Shown here one piece after another: positions 19,399 through 28,370 of a DNA stretch of 64,000 nt. Position 1 is the stretch's first letter, and every line of letters begins with the position of its first letter. The notes under the pieces were generated by a model. It did not search any database and had not been told where the DNA came from. It saw only the letters and a program-made list of their open reading frames with translations. The DNA is taken from contig NZ_QVIO01000001.1 of assembly GCF_003416895.1 (NCBI RefSeq), positions 124,001 through 188,000 on the forward strand, read 5' to 3'. Position numbers and translations under genes: made by a program. The DNA comes from Duganella sp. BJB476. Its GTDB lineage: Bacteria; Pseudomonadota; Gammaproteobacteria; Burkholderiales; Burkholderiaceae_D.

Positions 19399-20733
19399 AT
19401 GTTCCAACAACGTGTCGTTTCAGATGATTTCCTGGGGAAGTGGCAGCAGACCACGAATGTGATGGCTGGCATCTTCGACGTGCCGGCCGGCCTGATCATG
19501 CGCGTCGGACAGGAGCAGATCGAGGTGCTGGTGTCCAGTCACACGCCGGGCAATCCCTATGAGGCGTACGAGAAAGCCAACCTCAACACCGGCCTGTACT
19601 GCGAAACGGTGATGGCGACACGCTCGCTGCTGCATGTGCCGCACGCGCTGGAGGACGAGCACTGGAAAGACAATCCCGATGTCGCGCTGAACATGATTTC
19701 CTACCTGGGCGTGCCGCTGCTGTGGCCTGACGACGAGGTATTCGGCACGATCTGCGTACTCGACAGCAAGAAGCGTTCATATCAACAGCGCTACGTCGAT
19801 TTGCTGTGGGAGATCAAGAAGGCGATCGAGGCGGATTTCAAGGTCATGGAGCAGCAGCGGAAATTAATCTCAAGTAATGCCGATCTGCTCAGCGCCAATC
19901 AGGCGCTGTCGCTCAGCAACGGCGAGTTGAAGACTGCGCTGGACAAGATAGGCGCGATGCAGACCGAGTTGCTGCGCGCGGAAAAGATGTCGGCCCTGGG
20001 CAATCTGGTGGCCGGCGTCGCGCATGAACTCAATACGCCGATCGGCAACGGCCTGTTGGTCGCCAGCACGCTCAAGAGCAACGTCGGCACGATAGCCAGG
20101 GAGCTGGAGGCGGGCGTGACGCGCAAGCATATGGACGACTTCATCGGCGGCGTCGACCAGGGCGCCGACATCCTGCTGCACTGCCTGGGACGGGCGGCCG
20201 AGCTGGTGGACAGTTTCAAGCAGGTCGCGGTGGACCAGTCCAGCCGGCGCCGGCGTCAATTCGACCTGAAGAAGACATTCGGCGAGATCCTGGCGACTGT
20301 GGGAACGGTGATCCGCCAGAGTGGCCACCAGGTGCTGTGCGAAGTGGACGGCGAGATCACCATGGATAGTTACCCCGGCGCGCTTGAACAGGTGCTGCTC
20401 AATCTGATCAACAACGCCTTGGTGCATGCCTTCCCAGATGAGGTCCAAGGCCAGATCCGCATCGCGGCCTGCCGGCATGCCGACGATTTTGTGGAGATAA
20501 GCGTTGCCGACGACGGCATCGGCATCCCGCAAGCCAATCTGGCGCGCGTGTTCGAGCCATTCTTCACCACCCGGCTGGGGCAGGGCGGTAGCGGCTTGGG
20601 GCTGCACGTGGTCTACAACCAGGTGACGACCGCCCTGTGCGGCAGCGTGCGGGTGGTTAGCGAGCCGGGCCACGGCGCCTGCTTTACGCTGCGGGTGCCG
20701 CGTGTCGCGCCGCCAAGTCTGTCCGCGGAATAG
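19399..20733 (+). CDS. GAF-domain sensor histidine kinase
   Basis: This 444-aa soluble kinase starts at the ATG with AAGGAG 8 bases upstream. A GAF domain covers about 10-155 (LIMRVGQEQIEVLVSS; YLGVPLLWPDDEVFGTICVLD). A short coiled coil follows, then an H-box VAGVAHELNTPIGN with phospho-acceptor His209. The ATPase domain has an N-box (LLNLINNALVHAF), G1 (VADDGIGIP) and G2 (GGSGLGLHVV). No response regulator lies next to it and there is no membrane segment, so it is an orphan cytoplasmic kinase whose signal is unknown. The solute-binding gene upstream is divergent and may be functionally linked. Confidence 0.92.
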   Translation: MFQQRVVSDDFLGKWQQTTNVMAGIFDVPAGLIMRVGQEQIEVLVSSHTPGNPYEAYEKANLNTGLYCETVMATRSLLHVPHALEDEHWKDNPDVALNMISYLGVPLLWPDDEVFGTICVLDSKKRSYQQRYVDLLWEIKKAIEADFKVMEQQRKLISSNADLLSANQALSLSNGELKTALDKIGAMQTELLRAEKMSALGNLVAGVAHELNTPIGNGLLVASTLKSNVGTIARELEAGVTRKHMDDFIGGVDQGADILLHCLGRAAELVDSFKQVAVDQSSRRRRQFDLKKTFGEILATVGTVIRQSGHQVLCEVDGEITMDSYPGALEQVLLNLINNALVHAFPDEVQGQIRIAACRHADDFVEISVADDGIGIPQANLARVFEPFFTTRLGQGGSGLGLHVVYNQVTTALCGSVRVVSEPGHGACFTLRVPRVAPPSLSAE

Positions 20734-20771
20734 GCCGGGATCGGCCAAGAGGTGATTCGTTGTTTTTGGGA

Positions 20772-20842
20772 TGTTTCTAAAATGAAACAGTTGATGTTTC
20801 CTTGTTATCGTATACCATGACGTTAATTCTAGGAAATCCTAG
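20772..20842. promoter_or_regulatory. Two inverted repeats upstream of the PEP-CTERM gene
   Basis: TGTTTC-TAAAAT-GAAACA (20772-20789) and CTAGGA-AA-TCCTAG (20829-20842) have perfect arms and lie 86 and 33 bases before the start codon. They could be regulator sites; no regulator is identified. Confidence 0.4.
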
Positions 20843-20874
20843 TTGCCGTTGTGATACTAAATGGGGAAAATAAC

Positions 20875-21498
20875 ATGTTGAAAATTAAAAAACTTGCTGC
20901 AATCGCTGCGTTGGTCGCGCTGGCTCCACTGGCGCATGCATCATCGCCGGAGTTGATCGCCAATGGTGGCTTCGAGTCCGCCGCGAACGCGTTCAGCGGC
21001 AATTTCATCACGCTGGGCTCCGGCCTGGATGGCTGGGTCATCAACAGCGGCAGCGTCGATCTGATCAATAACTACTGGCAGCCTGCCAGCGGCAGCTATA
21101 GCCTGGACCTGAATGGCAGCGGCACCGGCACGATTTCCCAGTCGTTCGCCACCACGGTCGGCGCCACGTATAACGTCAGCTTCAGCATGGCCGGCAACCA
21201 CGACGGCGGCGGCGACAAGACCATCACCGTTGGCGTGACTGATCCGCACAGCTTCTCGTTCGCACTGGCCGGCAGCTCGCACGCCGCCATGGGCTGGCAA
21301 ACCGAGGGCTTCAGCTTCGTCGCCACCTCGACCCAGAGCACGCTGACCTTCGCCGGCAACGATGCCAACTCGTATTATGGCGCGGCGCTGGACAACGTCT
21401 CGGTCACCGCGGCTGTACCTGAGCCGGAAACCTATGCCATGCTGCTGGCCGGCCTGGGCCTGGTGGGCGCGATCGCGCGCCGCCGCCGCCCTGCATAA
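20875..21498 (+). CDS. PEP-CTERM exported protein (choice-of-anchor C / DUF642-like)
   Basis: This 207-aa protein has a signal peptide (MLKIKKLAAIAALVALAPLAHA). A beta-sandwich domain follows (LIANGGFES ... LDGWVINSGSVDLIN ... SYSLDLNGSGTGTISQSF), as in DUF642/choice-of-anchor C proteins. It ends in a PEP-CTERM sorting tail: VPEPETYAMLLAGLGL then ARRRR. Such proteins are processed by exosortase (EpsH/XrtA) and usually belong to extracellular matrix or exopolysaccharide systems in this family. No exosortase gene is in the window. The ATG used has weak spacing from GGGGA; an earlier in-frame start at 20851 is less likely. Confidence 0.9.
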   Translation: MLKIKKLAAIAALVALAPLAHASSPELIANGGFESAANAFSGNFITLGSGLDGWVINSGSVDLINNYWQPASGSYSLDLNGSGTGTISQSFATTVGATYNVSFSMAGNHDGGGDKTITVGVTDPHSFSFALAGSSHAAMGWQTEGFSFVATSTQSTLTFAGNDANSYYGAALDNVSVTAAVPEPETYAMLLAGLGLVGAIARRRRPA

Positions 21499-21539
21499 AA
21501 AAAATTCACGGCGGGGTCGCCAAATCCGATTTGAGCAGA

Positions 21540-21545
21540 TATAAT
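21540..21545 (+). promoter_or_regulatory. -10 element of tRNA-Asn copy 3
   Basis: A perfect TATAAT lies 12 bases before the tRNA. TCGCCA (21517-21522) at 17-base spacing is a weak -35. TGAGCAG precedes the -10, as it does at copy 2. Confidence 0.55.
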
Positions 21546-21557
21546 TCGGGCCTCAAT

Positions 21558-21633
21558 TCCCTGATAGCTCAGTTGGTAGAGCGACGGACTGTTAATCCGC
21601 AGGTCCCTGGTTCGAGTCCAGGTCGGGGAGCCA
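21558..21633 (+). tRNA. tRNA-Asn (anticodon GTT), copy 3
   Basis: Identical to the other three copies over all 76 bases including CCA. Confidence 0.97.
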
Positions 21634-21644
21634 GAATACAGAAG

Positions 21645-21671
21645 AGCCCGTGAGCAATCACGGGCTTTTTT
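21645..21671 (+). terminator. Terminator after tRNA-Asn copy 3
   Basis: AGCCCGTGA pairs with TCACGGGCT around a GCAA tetraloop and is followed by T residues. It also sits just after the convergent solute-binding gene's stop and could serve both strands. Confidence 0.88.
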
Positions 21672-21683
21672 CGTTTTATCCCG

Positions 21684-22550
21684 TTATTTCTCCTGCCGCA
21701 ACGGCGGGAAGAGGAAATACTCGGGATGTTGCCGTATCATCTCCGCCGTCTGCGGCGACAGCAGCGGATTCGGCAGGTGAAACACCAAACGGTTCTTCAT
21801 ATGGTTGGCGATCAGCGTTTTGCTCCAGCGCTTGTCGAAGATCGCGTTGAAGCTGCCGTCCTCCATCATCAGGCGCAAGCCTTTTTCGATGCGCTCTGCC
21901 AGCGCCTTCTTCTTCGGCGTGACAAAGAAGAACACCGGCGCGGGGTAGGCGATCGCGATATTCCGTTCTATGGTCAGGTCGGGGTCCCGCTGCTTGGCCA
22001 GCTCCTCTTCGACCTCGTTCGCACCGAGCGAGATGCCGTCGAAACGCTTGGCCTTCAGCATGCGGAACAGGGTTTCGTACGAGGATGAGGTGACGACATG
22101 CAGCCCGGCCGCGGTTTTGATGGCCGTGTCCGGCCAATCCAGGCCCTGGCCGATGCTGATGGTCTTCAGGTCGTCCAAGGTCTTGATGCGGTCGAATTTG
22201 CCGAGCGTATCCTTGCGGATGATCAGCAGCCTGCTGCCGAGCAAGTCTTTCATCAGCGGAATGCGGACCGCGATCACGCCTTGTTCGCGCGCCGTCGACG
22301 TCATGCTCCAGTAGATATCCAGATCCTGGCCTGCCCGCAGCAGCGCGAACGCGCGGTCCTGGTTCATTCTGGTTTCCACCCAGCGCCATGTGTCTGGCTC
22401 GGGGCCACGCGTCCTGGCCAACGCTTCGGTGAGTAGTTCAAGGACATAACCCGCCCAAGGCTCACGCTGGCTGAACTTCGGGACGCTCAATTCTTCTGCG
22501 TCGACGCGCATGCACATCAGGCTCATCAGTATTGCAAGAATTATTCGCAT
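21684..22550 (-). CDS. Periplasmic solute-binding-domain protein (PBPb family)
   Basis: This 288-aa protein has a signal peptide ending near DAEELSVP and a type-2 binding-protein fold (WRWVETRMNQDRAFALLRAGQ; MKDLLGSRLLIIRKDTLGKFD; AERIEKGLRLMMEDGSFNAIF). It is an orphan with no transport genes alongside. It is a distant paralogue of the proteins at 18415 and 28601 by architecture, not close in sequence. Ligand and role are unknown; chemosensory or signalling use is possible given the chemotaxis genes downstream. Confidence 0.8.
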   Translation of the reverse strand: MRIILAILMSLMCMRVDAEELSVPKFSQREPWAGYVLELLTEALARTRGPEPDTWRWVETRMNQDRAFALLRAGQDLDIYWSMTSTAREQGVIAVRIPLMKDLLGSRLLIIRKDTLGKFDRIKTLDDLKTISIGQGLDWPDTAIKTAAGLHVVTSSSYETLFRMLKAKRFDGISLGANEVEEELAKQRDPDLTIERNIAIAYPAPVFFFVTPKKKALAERIEKGLRLMMEDGSFNAIFDKRWSKTLIANHMKNRLVFHLPNPLLSPQTAEMIRQHPEYFLFPPLRQEK

Positions 22551-22747
22551 TCTTATGCCTCCCTGCTCAGCCGATTATAGGTGCACTCAGCAGGCCTGTG
22601 GTGGTCACGGCATCCGCTCGGCGTTAATTTCCAGCGTTGGGCTTTTTGCATTTTGGCACGCAAATCTCACCGAAATGCGCGATTCCGGTGGACGGGAATC
22701 TTGCACCTCGGTATTCTGAATCTTATTTCTGGCCGGAAGGAAAAGCG

Positions 22748-22960
22748 ATGGTCATCTCAGCCGAGGCGGTCGATCAGGTGCGACGGGTGCGTGAGCTGGA
22801 GCGCGAAGTGGCGCTGCTGCGCAGCACCCTGGCCTCCCTGCCGGCCGGCGGCAGGGACCAGGAATGGAAAGATGAGGTCGTCCGCTTGCTGAGCGAAGTG
22901 GTCTTGTTCCGTCTCTCGCTGGACCAGGAAACTGTGCTTTCATCTTTTAAAAATAACTAG
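22748..22960 (+). CDS. Small hypothetical coiled-coil protein
   Basis: This 70-aa protein starts at the ATG with a purine-rich GGAAGGAAAAG upstream. It is mostly helical with a heptad-like stretch (VRRVRELEREVALLRSTLA) that predicts a short coiled coil. No known domain is recognised. It ends 9 bases before the DUF3334 gene, so both are probably co-transcribed, and it may be an adaptor or partner of that protein. In-frame upstream starts exist to 22637 but lack a ribosome site. Confidence 0.6.
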   Translation: MVISAEAVDQVRRVRELEREVALLRSTLASLPAGGRDQEWKDEVVRLLSEVVLFRLSLDQETVLSSFKNN

Positions 22961-22969
22961 AGGTAGATC

Positions 22970-23665
22970 ATGAGCGAGGAAAACAAGGAAGTTGTGTACG
23001 GGACCGAAGACTTGTTGATGAGTCTGTGCAACTCGGTAACCCGTGTCTTGAACGTCGCCACCCAGAGCAAGGTCAATTATTCCGGCATGGTGCAGCGAAT
23101 CACCAAGACCGGCCTCAAGCCCGATATCGGCTGTTTCGTGCTGTTTGACGGCGGCTTCACCGGCCTGGTGGTGCTGAACTTCGCGGCCGACACGGCCATG
23201 GAAATCTACGAGCGCTATATGCTGCACATGGGCATGCCGAAGTCCGAGCTGGCCAGTTCCCATACGTCGGACGAGGTGTCCAACATCATGGGCGAGCTGA
23301 TGAACCAGATCGTCGGCGACTTCACCGGCAAGGTGCGGCGCGAGCTGCAAACCAATATCACGCAGAACCAGCCGAAAATGCTGGTGCTGACCAAGCAGGT
23401 GATGCTCAGCGTGGACACACCGTTGGATCGCCCTGAGATGCGGCGCGTCACGTTCTATACGGAAAAGAGTAATATCTTTTATCTGGAGCTGGCCATCGAC
23501 CGTACCGAGTTCATCCGGTTGCACGACTTTGATTCCAGCGAGGTCACCGATACGGACGCGCTGATGGACCAGGAGCGCGGCAATCAGGGCGGCGGAGCAA
23601 CGGCCCCGTCCGTGTCGGCGGAAGACGAAGCCAACGACGAGCTGTTGAGGTCGCTGGGCATGTAG
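22970..23665 (+). CDS. DUF3334 family protein (CheC/CheX-like)
   Basis: This 231-aa soluble protein resembles the DUF3334 family (ITKTGLKPDIGCFVLFDGGF; SDEVSNIMGELMNQIVGDF; NITQNQPKMLVLTKQVMLS). That family has a CheC/CheX-like fold related to chemotaxis phosphatases. A Shine-Dalgarno GAGGTAG precedes the ATG. It sits after a small coiled-coil gene and before a chemoreceptor gene, which supports a chemotaxis or motility-related role, but the function is not established. The C-terminal 35 residues are low-complexity. Family assignment is from memory of the conserved motifs. Confidence 0.72.
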   Translation: MSEENKEVVYGTEDLLMSLCNSVTRVLNVATQSKVNYSGMVQRITKTGLKPDIGCFVLFDGGFTGLVVLNFAADTAMEIYERYMLHMGMPKSELASSHTSDEVSNIMGELMNQIVGDFTGKVRRELQTNITQNQPKMLVLTKQVMLSVDTPLDRPEMRRVTFYTEKSNIFYLELAIDRTEFIRLHDFDSSEVTDTDALMDQERGNQGGGATAPSVSAEDEANDELLRSLGM

Positions 23666-23787
23666 GCGATCTGCGACTTGTGCTATTAAAGCCACCACGA
23701 CCGCCCGGGATCAGACTATGATCAAAAGCAAGGGGCCGTAGTTGTCGGTGGGTGCGGCCCGGTGACTTACACTCACGGAGGCGCGAC

Positions 23788-25803
23788 ATGGACAAGCACA
23801 CTCTTCTTGGCGGCCTGCGGCTCGGGCACAAGTTTCTGATCCTGAGCCTGATCGCGATGATCCTGGCCAGCATCCCCACCTGGCTGTACATGCGCGAAGC
23901 AGGCAAGGGGCTGGATGCTTACCTGGACGAGCGCGCCGGCATGCCGGCCGTGGTGGGCGGCTTGCGCATGGTGCAGCTGACCCAGCAGCATCGCGGCCTG
24001 GCGGCGCTGGTGCTCGGCGGCGTCACCTCGGACGACAAGCGCGCGGCCAAGCAGCAGGAGGCCGACAGCGCCTACGCCGCCACCGATGACCTGGTCAAAA
24101 CCCTGCACGACGCCACGCTCGATGCCGCCTGGTCACAGGCGCGCAGCGACTGGCAGACCTTGCGCTCCCAAGTCTCTTCAAAAAGCCTGACGGTGCCGCA
24201 AAGCTACGCCGCGCATACCGCGCTGGTGCCCAAGCTGCTCAAGGTGAACGACCTGATCGGCGACTACTACGGCCTCAGCCTTGATCCCGACCGCGACACC
24301 TACCAGCTGATCCAGGCCATGTTCTACCAGCTGCCCTACTTGGCCGAGGAGCTGGGCAAGACCCGCGCCAAGGGCGCCGGCCTGCTGGCGAAGAAGGAAG
24401 CCAGCCCGGCGGACCGGCTGCTGATGTCGTCCATCGTCGCGCGCGTGTCGGACCGGCTGGACCAGACCCTGACCGCATTCGGCAAGGCCTCCCGCTACAA
24501 CGCCGAGTTCGAGACCACGCTGGCGCCAGCCATGCGCGAGGCCGCCCAGGCAGCCACCAAGATCACCGACCTGGCCATCCATGAGATCGTGCAGCCGGAG
24601 ACGCTGAGTTATTCGGCGGAGAATTACGTGGCGCTGTCGACCCAGGCCATCGACCTGCAGTTCGCGCTCAACGCCGTCGCCAGCAAGCAGCTGGACGCGC
24701 TGTTGGACGAGAAGATCCGCGCCTTCTACACCACCCGCTGGCTGATGCTGGGCGCCATGCTGGGGCTGGTGGCGCTGGCTGGCTACGTGGCGCTGCTGAT
24801 TTCGCGTTCGGTGACGCGGCCATTGAGCAATGCCATCGCCGTCGCGCAAAGCGTTGCGCGCGGCAACCTGGTGAGCGACTTCGACGTCGGTGCGCCCAAT
24901 GAAGTGGGGCTGGTGCTGCGCGCGCTCAAGGACATGAACGACAGCCTGCGCGATATCGTCGGCGACGTGCGGGGCAGCATCGACCATATCAGCGCCGCCA
25001 CGCGCGACATCGCCAGCGGCAACGCCGATGTGTCGGCGCGGCTGGAGTCGCAGGCCTCCAACCTGGAGGAGACCGCATCGTCGATGGAGCAGCTGACCTC
25101 CACCGTCCGGCAAAACGCCGACAACGCACGCCAGGCCAACCAGCTGGTGATCAGCGCCTCCGACGTGGCCAGCCGGGGCGGCGCAGTGGTGTCGCAGGTG
25201 GTGCAGACCATGGGCGAGATCAACGAGAGTTCGCACAAGATCGTCGACATCATCAGCGTCATCGACGGCATCGCATTCCAGACCAACATCCTGGCGCTGA
25301 ACGCCGCCGTGGAAGCGGCGCGCGCTGGCGAGCAGGGCCGCGGCTTCGCCGTGGTGGCTTCCGAGGTGCGCAACCTGGCGCAACGCTCGGCCGCCGCCGC
25401 CAAGGAAATCAAGGAGCTGATCGGCCGCAGCGTCGAGCGGGTCGAGGTCGGCAATCGGCTGGCCGACCAGGCCGGCGATGCGATGGGCGAGATCGTCACC
25501 AGCGTGCAGCGCATCACCGTCATCATGTCGGACATCGCGACCGCCTCGGCCGAGCAGGGCGTTGGCATCGAGCAGGTCAATCAGGCGGTCACGCAGATGG
25601 ACGACATGACCCAGCAAAACGCCGCCCTGGTCGAGCAGACGGCGGCAGCCTCCGCCAGCCTGGAAGAGCAGGCCCAGGCGTTGGTGGTGGCGATGAGCCG
25701 CTTTGTCCTGGGGAACGAGAAACCCGCCGGCGGCGCTTCGGCGCCCCGGCCGCCGGCAAGGCCTGTTGTGCAACAACAACGTCTGGCGATCCGCCATGGC
25801 TGA
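23788..25803 (+). CDS. Methyl-accepting chemotaxis protein
   Basis: This 671-aa chemoreceptor starts at the ATG after CGGAGGCGCGAC. A first membrane segment is near 15-37 and a large helical periplasmic domain runs about 38-320. The stretch MVQLTQQHRGLAALVLGG recalls nitrate-sensing (NIT-like) domains. A second membrane segment (LMLGAMLGLVALAGYVALL), a HAMP domain and a long signalling helix pair follow, with the hairpin tip [20 protein letters not shown] and [19 protein letters not shown]. There is no CheR-type C-terminal pentapeptide (it ends in RLAIRHG), so adaptation may need help from other receptors. Confidence 0.95.
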   Translation: MDKHTLLGGLRLGHKFLILSLIAMILASIPTWLYMREAGKGLDAYLDERAGMPAVVGGLRMVQLTQQHRGLAALVLGGVTSDDKRAAKQQEADSAYAATDDLVKTLHDATLDAAWSQARSDWQTLRSQVSSKSLTVPQSYAAHTALVPKLLKVNDLIGDYYGLSLDPDRDTYQLIQAMFYQLPYLAEELGKTRAKGAGLLAKKEASPADRLLMSSIVARVSDRLDQTLTAFGKASRYNAEFETTLAPAMREAAQAATKITDLAIHEIVQPETLSYSAENYVALSTQAIDLQFALNAVASKQLDALLDEKIRAFYTTRWLMLGAMLGLVALAGYVALLISRSVTRPLSNAIAVAQSVARGNLVSDFDVGAPNEVGLVLRALKDMNDSLRDIVGDVRGSIDHISAATRDIASGNADVSARLESQASNLEETASSMEQLTSTVRQNADNARQANQLVISASDVASRGGAVVSQVVQTMGEINESSHKIVDIISVIDGIAFQTNILALNAAVEAARAGEQGRGFAVVASEVRNLAQRSAAAAKEIKELIGRSVERVEVGNRLADQAGDAMGEIVTSVQRITVIMSDIATASAEQGVGIEQVNQAVTQMDDMTQQNAALVEQTAAASASLEEQAQALVVAMSRFVLGNEKPAGGASAPRPPARPVVQQQRLAIRHG

Positions 25804-25822
25804 ACAACAAGCTTGATCGATC

Positions 25823-25860
25823 GGCCAGACAAACCGCCATGGCGGTTTGTCTGGCCTTTT
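25823..25860 (+). terminator. Terminator formed by a 34-bp perfect palindrome
   Basis: Bases 25823-25856 form a perfect palindrome (arms GGCCAGACAAACCGCC ending in the centre ATGG), followed by TTTTATTATT. It lies 19 bases after the chemoreceptor stop and can fold on either strand. Confidence 0.85.
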
Positions 25861-26118
25861 ATTATTCAGTCCTCCCTCCTGAGGCACCAAATTTCTAACA
25901 GTAAATTCCCATTTGATTATATTGCCCTTGCAATACCTGCTATCAATGAAAGAAAATACCGCCTTTCTGCAAGACGGTGCATTCTAGACATCGAAAAACG
26001 GCCTCACATCCGCTTGCGCCGCCACGGTCACGTTAGATGACCGGGTGGTATCAAAAAGAAAGAGAGAACAGGAGACACTGTTTTTAACTCTTTGCCTTAC
26101 CTCAAATCGGGAAATTGA
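25861..26118. other. AT-rich gap before the TonB receptor gene
   Basis: This gap, with the terminator before it, gives about 315 bases without a gene. It holds no convincing ORF. The base composition is more AT-rich than the genes around it, and a purine-rich AAAAAGAAAGAGAGAACAGG lies about 50 bases before the receptor start. A small CCTC-N6-GAGG hairpin is near 25870. I cannot point to a clear promoter, though one for the receptor must lie here. Confidence 0.4.
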
Positions 26119-28305
26119 ATGATCAAACTGTCGAAGATGCACAAGCGCCTGCTGGCGCTGAGCGCCGTTATGCCTATCGGTACCGCCATGGCGCAAACCG
26201 CCGCTGAACCGCAACTGGAAACCGTCACCGTCACCGCCCAGCGCCGTGCCGAAAACATCAAGGACGTGCCGGTCTCCGTCACGCTGTTGAAGGACGAGAA
26301 GCTGGACGTGCTGCTGTCCGGCGGCCAGGACATCCGTCTGCTGGCAGGCAAAGTGCCGTCGCTGAACGTGGAATCGTCGAACGGCCGTACCTTCCCGCGC
26401 TTCTACATCCGCGGCTACGGCAACACCGACTTCAGCACCTTCGCTTCGCAGCCGGTGTCGCTGGTGTATGACGACGTGGTGCAGGAAAACGGCATCCTGA
26501 AAGGTTTCCCGATCTTCGATGTGGCTGGCGTGGAAGTGTTGCGCGGCCCGCAGGGCACGCTGTTCGGCCGCAATACCCCGGCCGGCGTGGTCAAGTTTGA
26601 ATCCGAAAAGCCGAACACCAAGAAGGTGGAAGGTTATTACAACCTGTCGTGGGCGACCCACAACACCATCAACGCCGAAGGCGCCGTCAACGTGCCGCTG
26701 ACCAGCGAATGGGCGATGCGCGTTTCGACGCTGCGCCAGCACCGCGACAACTTCGTCGACAACACCTTCACCAAGCAGAACGATGTGCTGGAAGGCTACA
26801 ACGAACACGCCGAACGCGTGCAGTTCCTGTACACCCCGAGCACCACCTTCAATGCCTTGTTCAATGTGCACTCGCGCACCACCGACGGCAGCGCCCGTCT
26901 GTTCCGCGCCAACCTGATCAAGAAGGGCACCAACGACTTCGCCGACGGTTACGACTTCACCAAGATCGCCACCAACGGCCAGAACATGCAGAGCCTGAGC
27001 ACCAACGGCGCCAATGCCCGCCTGAGCTGGGACCTGGGCGCGGTCAAGCTGTTCTCGATCACCGGCTACGAAGCCGTGGACAACTACTACAGCCGCGGCG
27101 ACATCGACGGCGGCAGCCCGGCCGGCCCTGGCTTCATTCCGTTCCAGGTGCAGACCGGTGGGGGCCTGAGCGGCCTGCATCAGTACACCCAGGAATTCCG
27201 CGTCGAGTCGAAGAACCCGGGTCCACTGAACTGGCAGAGCGGCGTCTACTACTTCAAGGAAAGCGCCAGCGGTTACAGCGACAACTTCGACAGCAACACC
27301 CAGCTGCAAACGTCGCACCTGGCCAGCCACCAGAACAACACCGCCGCGGCAGTGTTCGGCTCGCTGACCTATGACTTGTCGGACCAGCTGGTGCTGCGCG
27401 GCGGCCTGCGCTACACCCACGACAAGAAGGACTTCGCCACCACCTCGCGCGTCAACGTGACGCAGACCGGTCCTGATTCGGTCGACGAGAGCAAGAGCAA
27501 GGCCAACTGGGACATGAGCGCGACCTACAAGATCAACAAGGACGTCAACGCCTACGCCCGCGTAGCGACCGGCTTCCGCGCGCCGAGTATCGCCGCCGCT
27601 TCGGCATCGGTGCCGATCACCGTGGCCGATGCTGAAACCATCGTGTCGTACGAAGCCGGTATCAAGGCCGACCTGTTCAACCGCCGCGCCCGCGCATCGG
27701 TCAGCATCTACAACTACGATGTGAAGAACCAGCAGCTGACCGTGGTCGGCGGCACTTCCAACGTGACCAAGCTGATCAACGCAGCCAAGACCGTCGGTCG
27801 CGGCCTGGAAGCGGACTTCGAAGCCTTCGTGACGCCTGACTTCAAGGTCACCGCCGGCGGTTCGTACAACTTCACCAAGATCGAAGATCCATCGCTGTCG
27901 GTCGCCAAGTGCGGTTCGTGCACCGTGACCGATCCGCTGAACGCAGCCGGCCGCGTCATCATCGACGGCAACCCGCTGCCGCAAGCGCCCAAGGTCATCC
28001 TGAACGCCACCGCGCGCTACAACTGGGCGCTGGCCGACGGCAACCTGTTCGTGCTGACCGACTGGGCCTACCGCAGCAAGATCAACTTCTTCCTGTACGA
28101 AGCCAAGGAATTCACCGGCAAGTCGATGGTTGAAGGTGGCCTGCGCGTGGGTTACAACTGGCAGGGCGGCAAGTATGAAGTGGCGGCTTTCGCGCGCAAC
28201 ATCACCAACACCGAGCGTATCATCGGCGCGATCGACTTCAACAACCTGACCGGTTTCGTCAACGAACCGCGCCAGTTTGGCGTGCAGTTCAAGGGCAACT
28301 TCTGA
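26119..28305 (+). CDS. TonB-dependent outer-membrane receptor
   Basis: This 728-aa protein has a signal peptide (processed near AMAQTAA) and a plug domain with an ETVTVTAQRRAENIKDVPVS TonB-box-like segment and VEVLRGPQGTLFGRNTPAGVV. A 22-strand beta-barrel runs from about 180 to a C-terminal aromatic residue (QFKGNF). It takes up siderophores, vitamins or oligosaccharides using TonB energy. The nearest motif relatives are the large iron/carbohydrate group without a C-terminal extension. Neighbouring genes give no substrate clue. It stands alone, before tRNA-Asn copy 4. Confidence 0.95.
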   Translation: MIKLSKMHKRLLALSAVMPIGTAMAQTAAEPQLETVTVTAQRRAENIKDVPVSVTLLKDEKLDVLLSGGQDIRLLAGKVPSLNVESSNGRTFPRFYIRGYGNTDFSTFASQPVSLVYDDVVQENGILKGFPIFDVAGVEVLRGPQGTLFGRNTPAGVVKFESEKPNTKKVEGYYNLSWATHNTINAEGAVNVPLTSEWAMRVSTLRQHRDNFVDNTFTKQNDVLEGYNEHAERVQFLYTPSTTFNALFNVHSRTTDGSARLFRANLIKKGTNDFADGYDFTKIATNGQNMQSLSTNGANARLSWDLGAVKLFSITGYEAVDNYYSRGDIDGGSPAGPGFIPFQVQTGGGLSGLHQYTQEFRVESKNPGPLNWQSGVYYFKESASGYSDNFDSNTQLQTSHLASHQNNTAAAVFGSLTYDLSDQLVLRGGLRYTHDKKDFATTSRVNVTQTGPDSVDESKSKANWDMSATYKINKDVNAYARVATGFRAPSIAAASASVPITVADAETIVSYEAGIKADLFNRRARASVSIYNYDVKNQQLTVVGGTSNVTKLINAAKTVGRGLEADFEAFVTPDFKVTAGGSYNFTKIEDPSLSVAKCGSCTVTDPLNAAGRVIIDGNPLPQAPKVILNATARYNWALADGNLFVLTDWAYRSKINFFLYEAKEFTGKSMVEGGLRVGYNWQGGKYEVAAFARNITNTERIIGAIDFNNLTGFVNEPRQFGVQFKGNF

Positions 28306-28330
28306 TTTTTTGGAAATTTGCCTGCTAGCC

Positions 28331-28359
28331 TAGACAGCTAGAAATTGGCCGTATATAAT
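28331..28359 (+). promoter_or_regulatory. Sigma-70 promoter of tRNA-Asn copy 4
   Basis: TAGACA (28331-28336), a 17-base spacer and TATAAT (28354-28359) lie 11 bases before the tRNA, with GCGGCCTC after the -10. The -35 also sits within an inverted repeat CTAGC-N7-GCTAG. Confidence 0.75.
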
Positions 28360-28370
28360 GCGGCCTCTTT

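Noticed and set aside
22637..22747. N-terminal extension of the small coiled-coil protein
   Set aside because: The codons before 22748 show no ribosome site and no protein-like pattern; the ATG at 22748 is well placed.
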